Shown in pieces: positions 1-7,852 of a stretch of DNA of 64,000 nt (its first letter is position 1; the number at the start of each line of letters is the position of its first letter). The stretch covers positions 106,280-170,279 of the forward strand of contig NZ_JACSQV010000010.1 in assembly GCF_014836445.1 (NCBI RefSeq). The letters run 5' to 3'. The notes under the pieces are model-generated. The model worked only from the letters and a program-made list of their open reading frames with translations. It was not told the origin of the DNA and searched no databases. Source of the DNA: Cellulomonas avistercoris. Its GTDB lineage: Bacteria; Actinomycetota; Actinomycetes; Actinomycetales; Cellulomonadaceae. The translations under genes were made by a program, and so were the position numbers.

Positions 1-47
1 GGTGGGGTGGGGTGGGTGGGGTGGGTGGGGTGGGTGGGGGCGGCAGG
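1..47. repeat. G-rich tract, probable right arm of an intergenic repeat
   Basis: The first 47 bases are iterated GGGGT/GGGT units. The same kind of tract forms the right arm of the palindromic repeat at about 19066-19213 and, as GGGGC, of the one at 404-573. The window probably begins inside a third copy whose palindromic core lies upstream. Runs of three or more G at short spacing could form a G-quadruplex just before the start of the next gene. Confidence 0.5.
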
Positions 48-55
48 ATGGGGGG

Positions 56-403
56 GTGGCGGAGATCGAGGAGCTGGCGGCGGCGGTGCGGGAGTTCTCG
101 CGCGAGCGGGACTGGGAGCAGTTCCAGGACCCGAAGTCGCTGGTCCTCGCGCTGGTCGGTGAGGTCGGCGAGCTCGCCGAGCTGTTCCAGTGGGTGCCCG
201 CCGCCGACGCGGTGGCCCGCTTCGCGGTGCCGGACCGGCAGGCGCGCGCCGCGGAGGAGATGGCCGACGTGCTCGTCTACCTGGTCCGGCTCGCCGACGT
301 CCTGGGCGTCGACCTGGGCGCCGCGGCCCGCGCCAAGCTCGCCGACTCCCACCGCCGCTTCCCGGCAGCCACCCACCGCGGCGTCGCCCCCCACAAGCCC
401 TGA
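56..403 (+). CDS. MazG-like nucleotide pyrophosphohydrolase
   Basis: This is a 115-residue all-alpha NTP pyrophosphohydrolase of the MazG/RS21-C6 (dCTPase-like) type, expected to hydrolyse non-canonical or excess NTPs to NMP and PPi in the cytoplasm. The metal-binding signature is visible as GEVGELAELFQW (E36, E39, E42) followed by EEMADVL (E68, D71), the family's ExxE...ExxD arrangement. The length fits the single-domain form. The frame is open to the window edge, but that part is translated G-rich repeat. The GTG at 56 gives the normal family start (AEIEEL), so I chose it. It converges on the ABC permease across a palindromic repeat. The exact substrate cannot be read from sequence. Confidence 0.85.
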   Translation: MAEIEELAAAVREFSRERDWEQFQDPKSLVLALVGEVGELAELFQWVPAADAVARFAVPDRQARAAEEMADVLVYLVRLADVLGVDLGAAARAKLADSHRRFPAATHRGVAPHKP

Positions 404-573
404 CCCCTCCCCTCCCCCTCTCCCCCCCTCCGCCGAGCGCGGTACTCCACCGTCGAGCGCGGGTCCAAGGAGTACCGCGCTCGGCGCGCGAGTACCGCGC
501 TCGGCGGATGGGGGGGCGGGCGGGCGGGGCGGGCGGGGCGGGGCGGGGCGGGGGCGCGGGGGGCGGGGCGGGG
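404..573. repeat. Palindromic intergenic repeat with C-rich and G-rich arms
   Basis: This gap between convergent genes has a C-rich left arm (404-429) and one clear GCCGAGCGCGGTACT unit (432-446). A degenerate direct copy lies at about 451-466, and two inverted copies, AGTACCGCGCTCGGCG, sit at 471-486 and 491-506. A G-rich right arm (507-573) follows. The RNA could fold into a long hairpin and may terminate both genes. The same layout recurs at 19066-19213. Confidence 0.75.
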
Positions 574-3153
574 TCAGTCCGGGGTGGCGATGGCGTCGAG
601 GACGCGCAGGCGTGCCGCGCGCGCACCCGGCCAGAGCGCTGCCAGCACGCCCACGACGAGCGCGAGCGCGACCATCAGCGCCAGGCCGTCCCACGGGACG
701 ACGAGCCGGTCCAGCCCCTCCTCGGCGTACACGCGCGGCAGGACCGACGCGAGCCCGACCCCGACCGCGAGGCCGACGACGGTCCCGAACACGGCCGTCA
801 GGACGGACTCGACCGTGACGACGCCCGCGAGCTGCAGGCGCCCCAGCCCCACGGCGCGCAGCAGCCCGATCTCGCGCGTGCGCTCGATCACCGACAGCGC
901 GAGCGTGTTGACGATGCCCAGCACCGCGATGACCAGCGACAGGCCCAGCAGCGCGTAGAGGATCACCAGGAGCTGGTCGACCTGCGCGGCCATCTGGTCG
1001 ACGAACTGGTCGCGGTCCTGCACCGACACCACGACGTAGGGCGCGACCGCGGCGGTCACGGCGGTGCGCAGCTCGTCGTCGCCCACCCCGGGCGCCGCGT
1101 CGATGAACACGGTGTCGCTGGTCTGCGCGGGGCCCGGCGCGAGCTCGTCGAGCACGTCCTTGGTCACGATGACCGACCCCGTCGTGACGCGCGTGTCGAC
1201 GACCGCGGCCACCTCGAGCGTGCGCTCGCCCGCGGCCGTGCTGACGGTCAGCTCGTCGCCGACGGCCCAACCCTCGCCCGTCACGGCCTGGTTGACCACG
1301 GCGTGGTCGTCGTCGAGGTCGTCGACGTCGCCGTCGACCACCTCGACCACGAGCGCGTCGCCGAGCACGCCGGGCTGCAGGCCCAGGACGTACGCGCCGT
1401 CGGAGGGGCCGGGCAGCACGCCCGGCTCGGGTGACGCGCCGCCGTACGTGAAGGCCAGCGACTCGGCGCGGCCCACCTCCGGCAGCGCGGTGACGTCCGC
1501 GACCGCGCCGTCGGGGATGGCCGACGTCGCCGAGCGCAGCACCAGGTCCGCCTCGGTCGCGCTCTCGACGACGCGCACCAGGGAGGCCTGCCCGGTCGCG
1601 GCGATGACGGACACGGCACCCACGAGCGCCATGCCGATGATCAGGGCCCCGGCCGTCGAGGCGGTCCGTCGGGGGTTGCGCACGACGTTGCCCTGCGCGA
1701 GGCGGCCCAGCGGCGGCAGCGCGTGCACGAACGGCACGGCCAGCACGCGCAGCACGGCACGCGCCAGCGACGGCGACGCGACGAGCACGCCGACGAGGAC
1801 GACGGCGGCCCCCGCCCCGAGCGCCGGCTCGGCACCCCGGGCGTCGGGACGCACCGCGGCGAACACCACGGCGGCGGCGCCCAGCGCGACCAGTGCCGCA
1901 CCGCCGAGCCCGCGCAGGTGCAGCGACCGCTCGGGCACGGTGACCTCGCCGCGCATCGCCTCGACGGGCGCGACGAGCGCGGCGCGGCGCGCCGGGACGG
2001 CCGCCGCGACGGCCGACACGACCGTGCCCAGCGCGAGGCACGTGACGACGCCCGTGGTCTCCAGCGGGATGTCACCGACGAGGTCCATGCCCATCGCCTC
2101 GAACACGACGCGCAGCACGCTCACGAGCCCCAGCCCGCCGACCACGCCCAGCGCGGACCCGACGAGACCGACGACCGCCGCCTGCCCGACGACGACGCCG
2201 AACACCTGCGCGGGCGACGCCCCGACGGCGCGCAGCAGCGCGAACTCGCGCACCCGCTGCCGCACCGCCATCGCGAACGTGTTGGAGATGAGGAACCCGC
2301 CGACGAACAGCGAGACCACGGCGAAGATCAGCAGGAAGGACGTGACGAACCCGAGGGTCTGGTCGATGTCGCCGCGCAGGTCGTCGCGCAGGGACTGGCC
2401 CGTGACGGCCTCGGCCCCGGTCGTGCCCGCGTCGTCCAGCGCGGCCGTGACGCGGTCGACGAGCGTCTGCTCGTCCGCGCCGTCCGCGGCGTACACGGCG
2501 ACGCGGGGGACGGTCCCCTCGGCGGCGAACGCGGCCGTGGCCACGTCGACGGGCAGGTAGACGAGCGTCGCGCCCGCGAGCGGGCCGCCCGCGTCGACCT
2601 CGCCGACCACGGTCACGTCGCGCACCTCGCCGGACACCACGACCTTCGTCCGGTCACCCAGGGCCAGCCCGGACGACTCGAGCGTCGCGGACTCCAGGGC
2701 CACCTCGTCGGCGGCCCGCGGTGCGGCCCCGGCGACCAGGTCGAGCCCGGGGTCGCGCTCGTCGAACGCGACGCCGAACGACGGCGCCTGGGTGGACTGC
2801 ACGGCGGTGCCGTCGGCACCGACGAGGACGATCGAGCCGGCCAGCTCCGGCAGCGCGACGTCGACGCCCTCGACGGCCGCGACCTCGTCCGCGAGCGCGA
2901 GCGGCACGGGTGCGCGCTGCCCGCCCAGCGTCAGGCCGCCGGCGGTGTCGCCGCCGCCCGGCAGCGGCGCGTCGCCCTGCACGTAGGCGTTCGCGGGTGC
3001 CTGGGCGTCGACGATGCCGTGGAACGTGTCGGACAGCATGGTCCGCAGCGCGAACGTGCCGGCGACGAACGCGACGCCGAGCGACACGGCCAGCACCGAC
3101 AGGGCGAACCGCACCGCGTGCGCGCGCACGCTGCGCAGCGTCACCCGCAGCAT
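574..3153 (-). CDS. ABC transporter permease, MacB/FtsX type
   Basis: This 859-residue membrane protein has the duplicated actinobacterial FtsX architecture. An N-terminal membrane anchor (about residues 15-40) precedes a large extracytoplasmic MacB_PCD-like domain and a three-helix FtsX block containing the characteristic QRVREFALLRAVGAS. A second extracytoplasmic domain and a second FtsX block with IERTREIGLLRAVGL follow. The ATG start overlaps the stop of the ATPase gene (TGATG), so the two are translationally coupled. Such pairs export lipoproteins, peptides or antibiotics, or act as mechanotransmitters; the substrate here is unknown. The same frame stays open far upstream through the ATPase gene, but that is shadow translation. 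Confidence 0.9.
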   Translation of the reverse strand: MLRVTLRSVRAHAVRFALSVLAVSLGVAFVAGTFALRTMLSDTFHGIVDAQAPANAYVQGDAPLPGGGDTAGGLTLGGQRAPVPLALADEVAAVEGVDVALPELAGSIVLVGADGTAVQSTQAPSFGVAFDERDPGLDLVAGAAPRAADEVALESATLESSGLALGDRTKVVVSGEVRDVTVVGEVDAGGPLAGATLVYLPVDVATAAFAAEGTVPRVAVYAADGADEQTLVDRVTAALDDAGTTGAEAVTGQSLRDDLRGDIDQTLGFVTSFLLIFAVVSLFVGGFLISNTFAMAVRQRVREFALLRAVGASPAQVFGVVVGQAAVVGLVGSALGVVGGLGLVSVLRVVFEAMGMDLVGDIPLETTGVVTCLALGTVVSAVAAAVPARRAALVAPVEAMRGEVTVPERSLHLRGLGGAALVALGAAAVVFAAVRPDARGAEPALGAGAAVVLVGVLVASPSLARAVLRVLAVPFVHALPPLGRLAQGNVVRNPRRTASTAGALIIGMALVGAVSVIAATGQASLVRVVESATEADLVLRSATSAIPDGAVADVTALPEVGRAESLAFTYGGASPEPGVLPGPSDGAYVLGLQPGVLGDALVVEVVDGDVDDLDDDHAVVNQAVTGEGWAVGDELTVSTAAGERTLEVAAVVDTRVTTGSVIVTKDVLDELAPGPAQTSDTVFIDAAPGVGDDELRTAVTAAVAPYVVVSVQDRDQFVDQMAAQVDQLLVILYALLGLSLVIAVLGIVNTLALSVIERTREIGLLRAVGLGRLQLAGVVTVESVLTAVFGTVVGLAVGVGLASVLPRVYAEEGLDRLVVPWDGLALMVALALVVGVLAALWPGARAARLRVLDAIATPD

Positions 3154-3953
3154 CAGCGCACCTCGGCGGGAGCGGCGGCGTCGGCGGCGGCGGCCTGCGC
3201 GCGGCGCGTCAGGGCGCCGAGCCGCTCGAGCACCGCGTCGGACGTGGGGTCGCGCAGCTCGTCGACGATGCGCCCGTCCGCGAGGAACAGGACGCGGTCG
3301 GCGTACGACGCGGCCGTCGGGTCGTGCGTCACCATGACGACCGACTGCCCGAGCTCGTCGACGCTGTGCCGCAGGAACGACAGCACCTCGTGCGCGGACG
3401 CCGAGTCGAGGTTGCCGGTCGGCTCGTCGGCGAAGACCACGGCCGGGCGCGTGACGAGCGCGCGGGCGCAGGCGACGCGCTGCTGCTGCCCGCCGGACAG
3501 CTCGCCCGGCTTGTGGTGCAGGCGGTCGGTGAGCCCCACGGCCTGCACGACGGCGTCGAGGTGGGAGCGGTCGACCGGTCGGCGTGCGATGTCGAACGGC
3601 AGGGTGATGTTCTCGAGCGCGGTGAGCGTCGGGACCAGGTTGAACGCCTGGAAGACGAAGCCGATGCGGTCGCGGCGCAGCCGGGTCAGCTGCCGCTCCG
3701 ACATCGCGGACACCTCCTCGCCGTCGACCACGACGCTGCCCGCCGTCGGGCGGTCGAGCCCGGCCAGGCAGTGCATGAGGGTCGACTTGCCCGAGCCCGA
3801 CGGTCCCATGGTCGCGGTGAGCCGGCCGCGCTCGACGTCGAGGTCGACGCCCGCGAGGGCGTGGACGGCCGTGGGGCCGGAGCCGTAGGTGCGCACGAGG
3901 CCGCGCGCGGTGGCGATGGGTCCGCCGGAGCGGGTGCTGTCGATGAGGGTCAC
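3153..3953 (-). CDS. ABC transporter ATPase, MacB/LolD type
   Basis: This 266-residue cytoplasmic ATPase powers the permease encoded directly downstream. Walker A GPSGSGKST (50-58), the Q-loop in FVFQAFN, the signature LSGGQQQR (152-159), Walker B with ADEPTGNLD (175-183) and the H-loop THD are all intact and match the MacB/LolD/FtsE group. The start is GTG at 3953. The stop shares one base with the permease ATG. The upstream gap (3954-4227) carries a CAGGGTTGTCCCC motif that recurs before galE. Together the two genes form a minimal exporter; no adaptor or periplasmic partner is next to them. Confidence 0.93.
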   Translation of the reverse strand: MTLIDSTRSGGPIATARGLVRTYGSGPTAVHALAGVDLDVERGRLTATMGPSGSGKSTLMHCLAGLDRPTAGSVVVDGEEVSAMSERQLTRLRRDRIGFVFQAFNLVPTLTALENITLPFDIARRPVDRSHLDAVVQAVGLTDRLHHKPGELSGGQQQRVACARALVTRPAVVFADEPTGNLDSASAHEVLSFLRHSVDELGQSVVMVTHDPTAASYADRVLFLADGRIVDELRDPTSDAVLERLGALTRRAQAAAADAAAPAEVR

Positions 3954-4035
3954 ATGGTCGATGGTCCCCTCCCGGCCGCGCCGCCGACACCCGGGACGCG
4001 CCCGGCATCCACCCTGAACTCCACCCCGTGTCGCT

Positions 4036-4048
4036 CAGGGTTGTCCCC
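4036..4048. promoter_or_regulatory. Shared 13-mer upstream of the ABC exporter
   Basis: CAGGGTTGTCCCC lies about 85 bases upstream of the exporter ATPase start. The identical 13-mer occurs at 5831-5843 upstream of galE. It may be a regulator site, but two copies in a GC-rich window are weak evidence. Confidence 0.3.
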
Positions 4049-4227
4049 GAGGGCGGAGCAGCAGGTCAAGGGGGGTGACCCACCGTCGCGGCGGGGGCGG
4101 GCCACCCCGGCGGTGGGGGGCAGCCTGAGGGTCGAACGGGGGGCCGGCCCCGATGTGCCGACGGCCCGCGGCGACCAGGCTGGACCCGACGCGGTCACCG
4201 GGACCGCCGGATGCAGGAGGTCGGACC

Positions 4228-4356
4228 ATGCTCGCAGCACTGCGCCGCGTCGGTGCCGTGGCCGGGGCGGTCGGGCTCGGGACCGCGCTGGCGCTCGCGG
4301 CCCAGCCGGCGCTGCTCACGCAGCTCGCCGGACGGCTGGTCGAGGCGGCCCCCTGA
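4228..4356 (+). CDS. Small single-pass membrane protein (42 aa)
   Basis: This is a short frame with a strong ribosome binding site (CAGGAGG at 4214-4220, seven bases before ATG). The product has a basic N-terminus (LAALRR) followed by one hydrophobic Ala/Val/Gly/Leu segment at about residues 8-30, so it could be a small membrane protein or a short exported peptide. No family is recognised. It lies between the divergent ABC operon and the YciO-like gene and may share a promoter with the latter. The call rests on the ribosome binding site and the hydrophobic profile only. Confidence 0.5.
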   Translation: MLAALRRVGAVAGAVGLGTALALAAQPALLTQLAGRLVEAAP

Positions 4357-4408
4357 CCGATGCCGGACGGGGCGCGCGCACCGCCGCGCGGACTCCTACG
4401 CTGGGCGG

Positions 4409-5026
4409 ATGGCCCGGTACTTCGACGTCCACCCCACGGACCCGCAGCCGCGGGCGATCGCCCAGGTCGTCGCGATGCTGCGTGACGACGCCGTGATCGC
4501 CTACCCCACCGACTCGATGTACGCGCTGGGCACGCGCATCGACAACCACGACGGCGCCGACCGCATCCGCCGCATCCGGCACCTGGACGACCGGCACCAC
4601 TTCACGCTGGTCTGCTGCGACTTCGCCCAGCTGGGGCAGCTCGTGCACCTCGACAACAGCGCGTTCCGGGCCATCAAGTCCGCGACGCCCGGGCCGTACA
4701 CGTTCATCCTGCCCGCGACGCCCGAGGTGCCGCGCCGGCTCGCCCACGCCAAGAAGCGCTCGGTGGGCGTGCGCATCCCCGACGACCCGGTGGCGCTGGC
4801 GATCCTGCGCGAGCTGGGCGAGCCGCTGCTGTCGTCGTCCCTGCTCATGCCGGGGCACGACTGGCCCATGACCGAGGGCTGGCAGATCAAGGAGGAGCTC
4901 GACGACGTGCTCGACGCGGTCGTGGACGCGGGCGACCGCGGCAACGAGCCGACCACGGTCGTCGACTGGACGTCCGGTGCGCCCGAGGTGGTCCGCGAGG
5001 GTGCGGGCGACCCGTCGCGGTTCTAA
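4409..5026 (+). CDS. YciO/YrdC/Sua5-family protein
   Basis: This 205-residue protein matches the length and layout of the YciO branch of the YrdC/Sua5 dsRNA-binding fold. Visible blocks are AYPTDSMYALG near residue 31, RHLDDRHHFTLVC, the ATPGPYTFILPAT loop, and KRSVGVRIPDDP in the centre. Sua5/YrdC enzymes make threonylcarbamoyl-AMP for tRNA t6A. The YciO subgroup has the same fold, but its cellular role is less certain, so I do not assign tsaC. The start is ATG at 4409 and the stop is TAA. It precedes the uracil-DNA glycosylase by 13 bases and may be cotranscribed with it. Confidence 0.85.
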   Translation: MARYFDVHPTDPQPRAIAQVVAMLRDDAVIAYPTDSMYALGTRIDNHDGADRIRRIRHLDDRHHFTLVCCDFAQLGQLVHLDNSAFRAIKSATPGPYTFILPATPEVPRRLAHAKKRSVGVRIPDDPVALAILRELGEPLLSSSLLMPGHDWPMTEGWQIKEELDDVLDAVVDAGDRGNEPTTVVDWTSGAPEVVREGAGDPSRF

Positions 5027-5039
5027 CGGGGGCGGTGCC

Positions 5040-5813
5040 GTGAGCCCGGGCCCTGCGAGCCGCACGTCGCCCGCGGACGTGCCCGGCTCCGCCGCGGACG
5101 TCGTCCGCGCGGCGGCAGCGGCGCCCGACCTCGACGCGCTCGCCGCCGTCTGCACGACGTGCCGCGCGTGCCCGCGCCTGGTCGCGTGGCGCGAGGCGAG
5201 CGCGGCCGACCCGCCCGCGCGGTACCGCGGGCAGACGTACTGGGCCCGACCGGTCCCCGGGTTCGGCGACCCGGACGCGCGCGTCGTGGTCGTCGGCCTG
5301 GCGCCCGCCGCGCACGGCGCCAACCGCACGGGGCGGATGTTCACGGGCGACCGGTCCGGGGACTTCCTGTTCGCCGCGATGCACCGCGTCGGCATGGCGT
5401 CGCAGCCCACGTCGACGTCCGCGGACGACGGCCTGACGCTGCACGACGTGCGCGTCACGGCGCCCGTGCGGTGCGCTCCCCCGGCCAACGCGCCGACGCC
5501 CGCCGAGCGCCGCACGTGCGGCCCGTGGCTGGCCCGGGAGATCGAGCTGGTCGCGCCGCGCGTCGCCGTCGTGCTCGGCGGGTTCGGGTGGCAGGCGCTG
5601 CTGACGACGCTGGCCGAGCAGGGCTGGGCCGTGCCCCGCCCCCGCCCCGCGTTCGGCCACGGCGTCGAGGTCACGCTGCGGCACACCACGCAGGCGCGCG
5701 AGCTCACGCTGCTGGGGTGCTACCACGTGAGCCAGCAGAACACCTTCACCGGACGGCTCACGCCCGCGATGCTCGACGCGGTCCTGCGCCGCGCCCGGGA
5801 CGTCGTGCGCTGA
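5040..5813 (+). CDS. Uracil-DNA glycosylase, family 5 (UdgB-like)
   Basis: This 257-residue Fe-S uracil-DNA glycosylase removes uracil (and often hypoxanthine) from DNA in base excision repair. Candidate [4Fe-4S] ligands are C41 and C44 in the CRACPRL block, with C145 and C160 spaced fifteen residues apart. Motif A reads GLAPAAHGANRTGRMFTGD (87-105). It has Ala where families 1 and 4 carry an acidic residue, which is the family 5 hallmark. The C-terminal motif HVSQQNTFTG holds the conserved His229. C38 is an extra cysteine. GTG at 5040 is the chosen start, 14 bases after the previous gene. Confidence 0.92.
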   Translation: MSPGPASRTSPADVPGSAADVVRAAAAAPDLDALAAVCTTCRACPRLVAWREASAADPPARYRGQTYWARPVPGFGDPDARVVVVGLAPAAHGANRTGRMFTGDRSGDFLFAAMHRVGMASQPTSTSADDGLTLHDVRVTAPVRCAPPANAPTPAERRTCGPWLAREIELVAPRVAVVLGGFGWQALLTTLAEQGWAVPRPRPAFGHGVEVTLRHTTQARELTLLGCYHVSQQNTFTGRLTPAMLDAVLRRARDVVR

Positions 5814-5830
5814 ACTTCATCCTGCAGGGC

Positions 5831-5846
5831 CAGGGTTGTCCCCCTG
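5831..5846. promoter_or_regulatory. CAGGG-N6-CCCTG inverted repeat upstream of galE
   Basis: This 16-base element contains the same CAGGGTTGTCCCC seen at 4036-4048, and here it forms an interrupted palindrome. It sits 45 bases before the galE GTG. It is a candidate operator; no regulator can be assigned. Confidence 0.3.
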
Positions 5847-5890
5847 TGGGATGACCCGCCACCGTATGTCCCGCCCCTACGCTCGCGGCC

Positions 5891-6874
5891 GTGAAGGTGC
5901 TGGTGACGGGCGGGGCCGGCTACATCGGTGGACACGTCGTGGACGCGCTGCTGCGCAGCGGGCGCGAGGTCGTGGTGGTCGACGACCTCTCGACCGGCCG
6001 CGCCGACCGCGTCCCGGACGTGCCGCTCGTGCGCGTCGACCTGGCGACGTCCGCGTCGGTGGACGTGCTCGTCGAGGCGATGCGCCGCCACGCCGTCACC
6101 GCCGTCGTGCACCTCGCCGGCCGCAAGAAGGTCGCCGAGTCGGTCGCGCGACCCGAGTGGTACCGCGTGCAGAACGTGGGCGGCACGGCGCACGTGCTCG
6201 CGGCCATGACGACGGCCGGTGTGCGCCGGCTCGTGTTCTCGTCCTCGGCCGCGGTGTACGGCAGCCCGGACGTCGCGCTCGTCGACGAGGGCACGCCGAC
6301 CGACCCGATCAGCCCGTACGGCGCGACGAAGCTCGCGGGCGAGGTGCTCGTCGCCGCGGCGGTCGACCACGGTGTGCGGTCGTTCTCGCTGCGGTACTTC
6401 AACGTCGCCGGCGCCCGCTCGTGGGTGCTGCGCGACGACGAGGAGGCGAACCTCGTCACGACCGTGCTGGGCCGTCTGGCGCGCGGCGAGGCGCCGCAGG
6501 TCAACGGCACCGACTACCCGACGCCCGACGGTACGTGCGTGCGCGACCTCGTCGACGTGCGCGACGTCGCCGACGCGCACGTCGCCGCGCTGCTGGCGCT
6601 CGAGACCGCGTCCGCGACGACCGCCGAGGTCCTCAACGTGGGGACGGGTGCGGGCGCGTCGGTGCGGGAGGTCGTCGAGCGGCTGCGCGCGCTCGACGGG
6701 TCCGACCTGCCGGTCGAGGAGCTCCCGCGGCGCGTCGGGGACCCCGCGGTCGTCGTCGCCGCGGTCGACCGCGCCCGCTCCCGGCTCGGCTGGCAGGCCA
6801 CCTACGGCCTGGACGACGTGCTCACCAGCGCGTGGGGGGCCGCGCGCGGCGCCCAGGTCACCCGTGGGCGCTGA
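5891..6874 (+). CDS. galE: UDP-glucose 4-epimerase
   Basis: This 327-residue extended SDR interconverts UDP-glucose and UDP-galactose (or the N-acetyl forms), supplying sugar nucleotides for the cell envelope or the Leloir pathway. It shows the NAD-binding GGAGYIGGH (7-15), the catalytic serine region FSSSAAVYG (116-124), YGATK with Y143 and K147, and the substrate-side RYFNVAGA. The start is GTG at 5891. Its 3' end overlaps the convergent membrane gene by 17 bases. Related NDP-sugar epimerases share these motifs, so strict GalE specificity is probable, not proven. Confidence 0.88.
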   Translation: MKVLVTGGAGYIGGHVVDALLRSGREVVVVDDLSTGRADRVPDVPLVRVDLATSASVDVLVEAMRRHAVTAVVHLAGRKKVAESVARPEWYRVQNVGGTAHVLAAMTTAGVRRLVFSSSAAVYGSPDVALVDEGTPTDPISPYGATKLAGEVLVAAAVDHGVRSFSLRYFNVAGARSWVLRDDEEANLVTTVLGRLARGEAPQVNGTDYPTPDGTCVRDLVDVRDVADAHVAALLALETASATTAEVLNVGTGAGASVREVVERLRALDGSDLPVEELPRRVGDPAVVVAAVDRARSRLGWQATYGLDDVLTSAWGAARGAQVTRGR

Positions 6875-7715
6875 GCGCCTCGGGTTCGACGATCGCGTCC
6901 GCGGCCCCGAAGCGGGCGACCGTGAGCGCCCCCGCGAGCACCAGCCCGAACGCCACGGCGGCCAGCACCCCGCGCCCGGGCAGCGCGCGGTCGCCCACGA
7001 GCAGCAGGCCGAGCAGCGCACCCAGGCACGTCTCGGTCGCGACGGTCGCGGCGGTCACGGCGACGACGGGCGCACGACGCAGCGCGAGCGCCGTCAGGCC
7101 GAGCGCCAGCACACCGCCCAGGCCGCCGGCCCACAGCGCGGGGTCGAGCAGCAGCCGTGCGGGCCGGGACAGGTCCACGACGTGCGCGGCGAGCGCGAGC
7201 AGCGCGTAGCCGCAGCCCGCGGCGACCGCGAGCGCGAGCCCCGTGCGGGTCGACGGCGGACGCGCGGCGACGCGCCACCCGGCCACGCCCAGCACGAGGG
7301 CGGCGACGAGCAGCCCCAGCGGCACGCCCGCCCGGGGCGCCGCGACGGGCGCGGGCGCGACGCTGAGCGCCAGGCCCACGAGGCCGACGCCGAGCGCCAC
7401 GAGGCCCCACGCCTCGCGACGGCCGAACCGCGCGCCGAGCACGAGCACCGCGAGCACGGCGGCGACCGCCAGCCCGGAGGCGCGTCCCGCCTGGACGAGG
7501 AACAGCGGCAGCGAGCGCAGCGCCAGGAACGACAGGCCGAACCCGAGGACCACCAGCGCGAGCGCCGCGAGGTAGGCGGGCGACGCCAGCAGGCGGCGGA
7601 CCATGGTGGCGCCCAGGCCCGCGTCGTGCGGCAGCCGCCGCGCGGCGACCGCCTGCAGCACGACCGCGGCACCCGAGCACAGCGCGGCACCCGCGACGGC
7701 GAGCAGACCCGTCAC
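6858..7715 (-). CDS. Multi-pass membrane protein, DMT/EamA-like
   Basis: This 285-residue, almost entirely hydrophobic protein has about nine or ten predicted membrane segments in two similar halves, the pattern of small drug/metabolite (DMT) transporters. The gene starts at GTG 7715, divergent from the glycosyltransferase operon, and its last 17 bases overlap the galE 3' end. No substrate-specific motif is visible. An export or permease role fits the fold. Similar actinobacterial proteins are usually annotated only as integral membrane proteins, so transport is inference. Confidence 0.75.
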   Translation of the reverse strand: MTGLLAVAGAALCSGAAVVLQAVAARRLPHDAGLGATMVRRLLASPAYLAALALVVLGFGLSFLALRSLPLFLVQAGRASGLAVAAVLAVLVLGARFGRREAWGLVALGVGLVGLALSVAPAPVAAPRAGVPLGLLVAALVLGVAGWRVAARPPSTRTGLALAVAAGCGYALLALAAHVVDLSRPARLLLDPALWAGGLGGVLALGLTALALRRAPVVAVTAATVATETCLGALLGLLLVGDRALPGRGVLAAVAFGLVLAGALTVARFGAADAIVEPEALSAHG

Positions 7716-7852
7716 CCGACACCTCCGTCCGATCGACCCGAGTGGCGCACATCACCCGGTCGTGGCCCAACCTTCCGGGGCGCCGGAGCGTCTTACCTTA
7801 TGTGCGCGACGTCCGCCACCGGGCGCGTCCGGACCGAGGGGCAGGGGTGCAG

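Noticed and set aside
404..573. Repeat units as a CRISPR array
   Set aside because: The units are about 16 bases, partly inverted and unequally spaced, with no spacers of constant length and no cas genes in the window.
574..4008. One 1144-residue open frame covering permease and ATPase region
   Set aside because: The first 285 residues are Arg/Pro/Ala-rich shadow translation of the ATPase gene in another frame. The ATPase motifs lie in 3153-3953 and the permease starts at ATG 3153.
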